NCBI GenBank assembly: GCA_039545295.1
Contig: BCIK01000023.1
Location: 310,001 to 374,000, forward strand
Source of the DNA: Udeniomyces pyricola
Lineage: Eukaryota > Basidiomycota > Tremellomycetes > Cystofilobasidiales > Mrakiaceae
Reading direction: 5' to 3'
DNA length: 64,000 bases
Of the stretch, positions 61,458-64,000 are shown piece by piece. Positions within the stretch are counted from its first letter, which is position 1, and every line of letters begins with the position of its first letter. The translations under genes and the position numbers were made by a program. Below the pieces are notes generated by a model. The model worked only from the letters and a program-made list of their open reading frames with translations. It searched no databases and was not told where the DNA came from.

Positions 61458-63453
61458 ATGCCTCCTCCACCCCCTCAAGCCACACCCACCATCGTCCCGC
61501 GACCGACATCACCTCCATCCTATCGACGGAAACCCCTTCGTATCTGCTGTGTTCAATTCGATCCCAAGGTCCCCTTCGATCTCATCGTCTTGTCAATGGA
61601 TGCCACCTTCTTTGTCTCCTGTCGTGATGCTGGCGCAGTCGTCCAACCTTGACTCACCACCATCGCCATTGCTCTCTTCCTTCATCTCCACATTCGATAC
61701 AGCTTAAGGATGTCACCGCCAACATTGCAAAGGCCAAAGCCATGCTCACCAAACTGAAACCAGGCTCCGTTGACTTGATCGTCTTTCCCGAGATGGCGAG
61801 TTTCTGTCTACTCGCTGGCGCCATTCTCGTCCTCTCTCGGTCTGTCAAGATTCCTTTGCTCTTGAACCTCTCAGGTTGACCTAGTTCTGCCTCTTGGACC
61901 CTGCCTCCTCCCTCGATGCATCCAGGCATTCTCGGGCTATGTCTTCACCTCGCCAGACGAGATCCGACCGTATCTCGAGCATCCTCGCACCGGTTCTACA
62001 GCCTTGTTCTGCCGAGAGCTGGCTAAGCGAGTCGGCGCGTTTGTCGCCTCAGGCTATCCAGAGCAACCAGAGGAGGGCGAAGATGAGAACGAGCGGGGCT
62101 GGAATTCGCTTCTGGTCGTGTCCCCAGAGGGCGACGTCATTCACAACTACCGTAAAAGGTTTGTTGATCCCTTGGTAGTTCTTCTCTATCAGGGTTGAGC
62201 ATGTCACATATATACTGACCAACAGCGTTTGGTGCTTTGGGTTAGTTTCCTCTTTGAAACCGACAAGAACTGGGCACGGGCAGGTATGACTTCAGCCTTG
62301 AAGCTCGATCGATTAACCTTGAAACTAACGCGCTAGACGTGGTGAACTGACTCCATTCTGTTCTTTCGATTGATGTTTACACTTCTCAACTGGCGGTTCA
62401 TCAGGTACTGGATTCAGTTACATAGACCTTCCTGAGCCATTGGGGCGTGTCAGCTTCGCGATTTGCATGGTGAGATGTGTTTTGTGCCAGGCTGTGTTCA
62501 TAACCAGGCGAAATTGCTGACTTGCGCATGCCTTTCTGGTTTTTTTTTATTATTTATTATTATTTATCTTTTCTACTATGACCAATCGATGTCTTAGGAT
62601 ATCAACCCCCAAGATTTCGTAGCTCCTTGGGATGCCTACGAGCTCTCGTCGTTTGCTCAAAAGAGTGCGTCGTATCTCCCACAGCTGTTGGTATCCCGGC
62701 GCTTACAAGAGCTCATCCAGTTCTCGTGCCCTGATCCTGCTCATTTCAGATGATGTTGCCATCCTGGTTCTTTCGATGAGTGCGTCATGGTCCTGTTTCC
62801 GTTCAACCATACTCGTCATGGCAACTCGGCCTACTGCTGATTACCTCTCTCCCATACGCTATAACAGACTGGCTTGACCCACCGCCACCAGTTACAGATG
62901 CCGACCGCCCTCATCTGGACTCGGAAGAAGACCCAGAAAGCCCAAATTACGACACTCTCAACTACCTCGCCCACCGGTTGATGCCACTTCACGACCCTTC
63001 TCCAGTGATGCCGTTCCAGGACGGACAGTCCACTGCTTCTCCCGCGGATAGGCACGACGGCGAGATTGTACCCGGCCAAGATGGAGAGCGGCGTACTGAC
63101 GAGAGAAGAAGGGGGAAGGAAGTCGTCTTTGTTGGGTGCAACCGGATCGGAGAAGAAAAAGGTAAGCTTCCCTCGTTCTTGATTATAATGAGTGGATTCA
63201 TCGAACCGAAGCGGTTGCTGATGTTATGCGAATATCTCTTCCCCTCCTCTCTCCTCGATCATTCGTTCTTGACGGGCGAATTACTTCCGTTGCTTCACCC
63301 ATCCCATACACAATGCCTTCCCTTCCTTCTGCAGGCACCAGATTCGTGGGGTCGAGCTCCGTCATGACGCTATCAACGGAGCCGTCAAAGGTCGAGGTCA
63401 TTGACGTCCTCGGACGTCAAGAGGAGATGGTCCTTTTTGTGACGTGCCCATGA
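61458..63453 (+). CDS. NTA1: Protein N-terminal amidase, NTA1-like nitrilase-fold enzyme
   Basis: Nta1 deamidates N-terminal Asn and Gln to Asp and Glu, feeding proteins into the Arg/N-degron pathway. Exons give MPPPPPQATPTIVPRP, RKPLRICCVQFDPK, LKDVTANIAKAKAML and VDLIVFPEM (catalytic Glu). FSGYVFTSPDEIRPYLE, VVSPEGDVIHNYRKS (catalytic Lys), FLFETDKNWARAGTGFSYIDLP and VSFAICMDINPQDFVAPWD (catalytic Cys) follow. The ICMDINP motif and the TxFSY segment match Nta1 better than other nitrilases. A hydrophilic insert (about 62880-63120) separates LSMSWLDPPPPVTDAD from VVFVGCNRIGEEKG. The C-terminus ends EEMVLFVTCP. The gene is about 2 kb with many small introns; some internal splice sites were not fixed. 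It is likely cytosolic. Confidence 0.88.
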
Positions 63454-64000
63454 TGGGCTGGAGGATTACGCGATAGGCAATCTTTTGTGCGATTTCGATC
63501 ATGCTACAAACAGTCGATTGATTGAGTGTTGAGTATTGAGCACAGAATGTCGGATGTGTGCCGAGGTGATGATGACGGTCATGGGCACAAACAGTGAACC
63601 GGCGGAGGAGTTGTTCGGCAAACGAGCTCGGTTCTCGGAGCATGCTCGGAGCATATCTGATATGTAGCTCGCTTTCCCTCGTCATTCAAAAGCACACCGA
63701 CTCCGTTCGCAACATGCTGCACATTGCATGCTATCCCACCTCACCGTATAAGTTTCTTCATACAAGCTGCATGTAATTCACGACACGTCTCCAGCCACAG
63801 CTCCGGCAGAGGCCAGGGCAAAAGAATGACGATCAACGAAGGCCAAAGGCGTGGGTGGCACTGAACGTTGCGCGTTGATGCAGATCAATGATAGCACAAC
63901 GCGTCGCTGGAAGCTTGGAATTTGGAATTTGGGATCTGATTCGATCGACCTGCGACTTGGGTCTGCGTATATTAATTTTGTCGATCGCACAGCAGGTGTA
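63454..64000. other. Right-edge region with no recognised gene
   Basis: About 550 bp follow the NTA1-like stop. The best open frame on the minus strand (63778-63990) has no motif I can name and could belong to a gene extending beyond the window. No repeat or RNA gene is seen. Confidence 0.4.

Overview
This window is intron-dense fungal nuclear DNA, most likely from a basidiomycete yeast. The reasons are many short introns (about 50-120 nt) with GTNNGT donors and CTGAC/CTAAC-like branch sites, tightly packed genes on both strands, frequent CGA arginine codons, and proteins that read as fungal orthologues. A Tremellomycete-like source is my best guess, but that is inference. I saw no rRNA, tRNA, transposon, CRISPR array or virus. 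Most genes had to be assembled across introns by eye, so individual splice sites are predictions; I checked reading frames across the junctions I list.

Layout. At 0-2.1 kb the 5' part of a Nup50-type nucleoporin (-) lies head to head with prefoldin subunit 5 (+). At 2.5-9.8 kb an AVT-type amino acid transporter (-) diverges from inositol-3-phosphate synthase INO1 (+), with an unusually long, intron-bearing leader between them. At 10.7-16.3 kb are a candidate Scm3 CENP-A chaperone (-), an MDR-family oxidoreductase (+) and an F-box-like protein (+). At 16.7-24.8 kb are a GH63-type glycoside hydrolase and an NAD-dependent epimerase/dehydratase (both -). At 25.1-37.3 kb a DCAF7/WDR68-type WD40 protein (-) diverges from a very large BLM10/PA200 proteasome activator (+) that ends in a YYA motif. 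At 37.8-46.0 kb valyl-tRNA synthetase (+) converges on TAF12 (-), whose glutamine tracts include an unresolved 'nn'. At 46.4-49.7 kb is a 1017-residue low-complexity protein of unknown function (-). At 50.6-53.0 kb DPH3 (-) diverges from a Rab18-type GTPase (+). At 53.6-60.3 kb are an unknown protein interrupted by an apparent frameshift, an MFS transporter and LTO1 (all -). At 61.5-63.5 kb is an NTA1-type N-terminal amidase (+).

The genes are mostly housekeeping: nuclear transport, chaperoning, transcription, translation (VAS1; DPH3, which modifies eEF2; LTO1, which supports an Fe-S protein of ribosome assembly), proteolysis (BLM10, NTA1) and metabolism (INO1). They do not form one pathway or cluster. 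The points most worth following are a spliced 66-codon ORF in the INO1 leader, a presumptive dual-targeting valyl-tRNA synthetase, two genes whose first coding exon is only ATG, a 12-nt exon in the Rab gene, a GC-AG intron in the transporter, a homopolymer-associated frame break, and the divergent Scm3 candidate.
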